Assembly (NCBI RefSeq): GCF_030052815.1
Contig: NC_079493.1
Coordinates: forward strand, 124,568,394 to 124,632,393
Source of the DNA: Hevea brasiliensis
Lineage: Eukaryota; Streptophyta; Magnoliopsida; Malpighiales; Euphorbiaceae
Length of the DNA stretch: 64,000 bases
Direction of reading: 5' to 3'
The first letter of the stretch is position 1; every line of letters begins with the position of its first letter. The translations under genes were made by a program, and so were the position numbers. The notes beneath the pieces are model-generated. The model made no database searches. It was given only the letters and a program-made list of their open reading frames with translations, and was not told where the DNA came from. Shown here in pieces: positions 63,504 through 64,000 of the stretch.

Positions 63504-63905
63504 CTACATAAAAATGGATCGAGGGCGATCTGATCCAGCCATGGAAGGATAGCTAGAGAAAGATAAACCCATAACAGGAACAGCAAAACTAGCCTCCATT
63601 ACGAGCCTTTGTTGATAAGCTTCTATAGTAGCTCCAGCATCAATAACATCCTTAATCAAATTCCTATAATATTCCTTCAGCTTCCTTAACATGCATGAGT
63701 AATGCAATTTTAGCCACCTTAGTCTCATCTTTCTCAGCATTTTCAACAAAAAGAACCCTCGTCGAGGCTTCTTTCCACCTAAACGCACCGAGGGAAGTTT
63801 ACGCCTACGCAGAGAAATTCTCCGGTGAGTAGGCCACCGCGGGAAGGAGGTGGAAAGATGGGTTTGGGAGGTGTTTTGGCTAGGGGTTTCATCATGGAGA
63901 GCCAT
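63504..63905 (-). CDS. Small basic plant protein of unknown function, single exon, 133 aa
   Basis: Starts MALHDETPSQ and ends DRPRSIFM. The N-terminal third is Ser/Thr-rich. A strongly basic centre (RRISLRRRKLPSVRLGGKK then RRGFFLLKMLRKMRLRWLKL, about residues 29-66) is followed by a helical stretch with YYRNLIKDVIDAGATIEAYQ and a hydrophobic FAVPVMGLSF near the end. The arrangement is familiar from uncharacterised intronless angiosperm proteins, but I cannot name a domain or function. Support for a real gene: ordinary codon composition in AT-rich surroundings, a TATA box at 63943-63952, and well-structured ends. The basic centre could bind nucleic acid or membrane; that is speculation. Confidence 0.78.
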   Translation of the reverse strand: MALHDETPSQNTSQTHLSTSFPRWPTHRRISLRRRKLPSVRLGGKKPRRGFFLLKMLRKMRLRWLKLHYSCMLRKLKEYYRNLIKDVIDAGATIEAYQQRLVMEASFAVPVMGLSFSSYPSMAGSDRPRSIFM

Positions 63906-63942
63906 GTGAGTATGGGAGTGATGAGAGGGAAAACCAAGGAGA

Positions 63943-63952
63943 GGTTATATAA
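63943..63952 (-). promoter_or_regulatory. TATA box of the small basic protein gene
   Basis: On the minus strand TTATATAACC lies about 38-47 bp before the start codon, implying a very short leader of about 10-15 nt. Confidence 0.55.
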
Positions 63953-64000
63953 TATCAGGAGGGTGAAGTTGACTACACATATGGAGACAAAGGCAAGTTT

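Noticed and set aside
1..64000. tRNA genes, rRNA, CRISPR arrays, known plant miRNA precursors
   Set aside because: Scanning by eye found no tRNA B-box in a foldable context, no regular spacer-repeat array, and none of the conserved miRNA sequences I know; a software scan could still reveal weak candidates.

Overview
This is a plant nuclear genome window, very probably from a woody eudicot. I suspect Malpighiales (Euphorbiaceae-like), but that is only an impression from protein similarity. The evidence is GT-AG introns, five plant protein families, plant-type Ty3/gypsy and LINE debris, and long AT-rich intergenic DNA full of TA and TAA microsatellites. No tRNA, rRNA, CRISPR array or bacterial-type feature was found.

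Layout: (1) 1-7217 is the 3' part of a decayed Ty3/gypsy chromovirus (Tekay/Del type) with a 2.6-kb 3' LTR; its coding region is broken by many stops and several frameshifts. (2) 8857-16615 (+) is a complete 13-exon exportin-T (PAUSED) gene, 989 codons, for nuclear tRNA export. (3) 16616-24435 is intergenic, with a likely LINE 3' tail and small foldback repeats. (4) 24436-26338 (+) is a 5-exon receptor-like cytoplasmic kinase of subfamily VII (RIPK/PBL-like, 457 aa). (5) 26339-34270 is intergenic and dominated by a diverged tandem duplication of about 1.65 kb and by a 51-bp minisatellite. (6) 34271-36685 (-) is a 2-exon CYP92A-like cytochrome P450 (511 aa). (7) 36760-41190 is intergenic and contains a broken LINE RNase H fragment. 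(8) 41190-53370 is a tandemly duplicated lipoxygenase locus: an intact 8-exon chloroplast 13-lipoxygenase (47840-52727, -, 918 aa) and a collapsed copy (41771-42691, -) in which exon 1 is joined directly to the last exon. (9) 53370-63500 is intergenic and holds a perfect 85-bp-arm palindrome plus a third, direct copy. (10) 63504-63905 (-) is a single-exon gene for a small basic protein of unknown function.

The genes are not an operon or an obvious pathway cluster. The 13-lipoxygenase (oxylipin/jasmonate precursors, plastid), the P450 (specialised metabolism, ER) and the RLCK-VII kinase (immune signalling, plasma membrane) could all belong to defence physiology, but their neighbourhood shows no more than that. 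All exon joins were checked by hand for GT-AG borders and reading frame; family assignments come from recalled family motifs, not from a database search.
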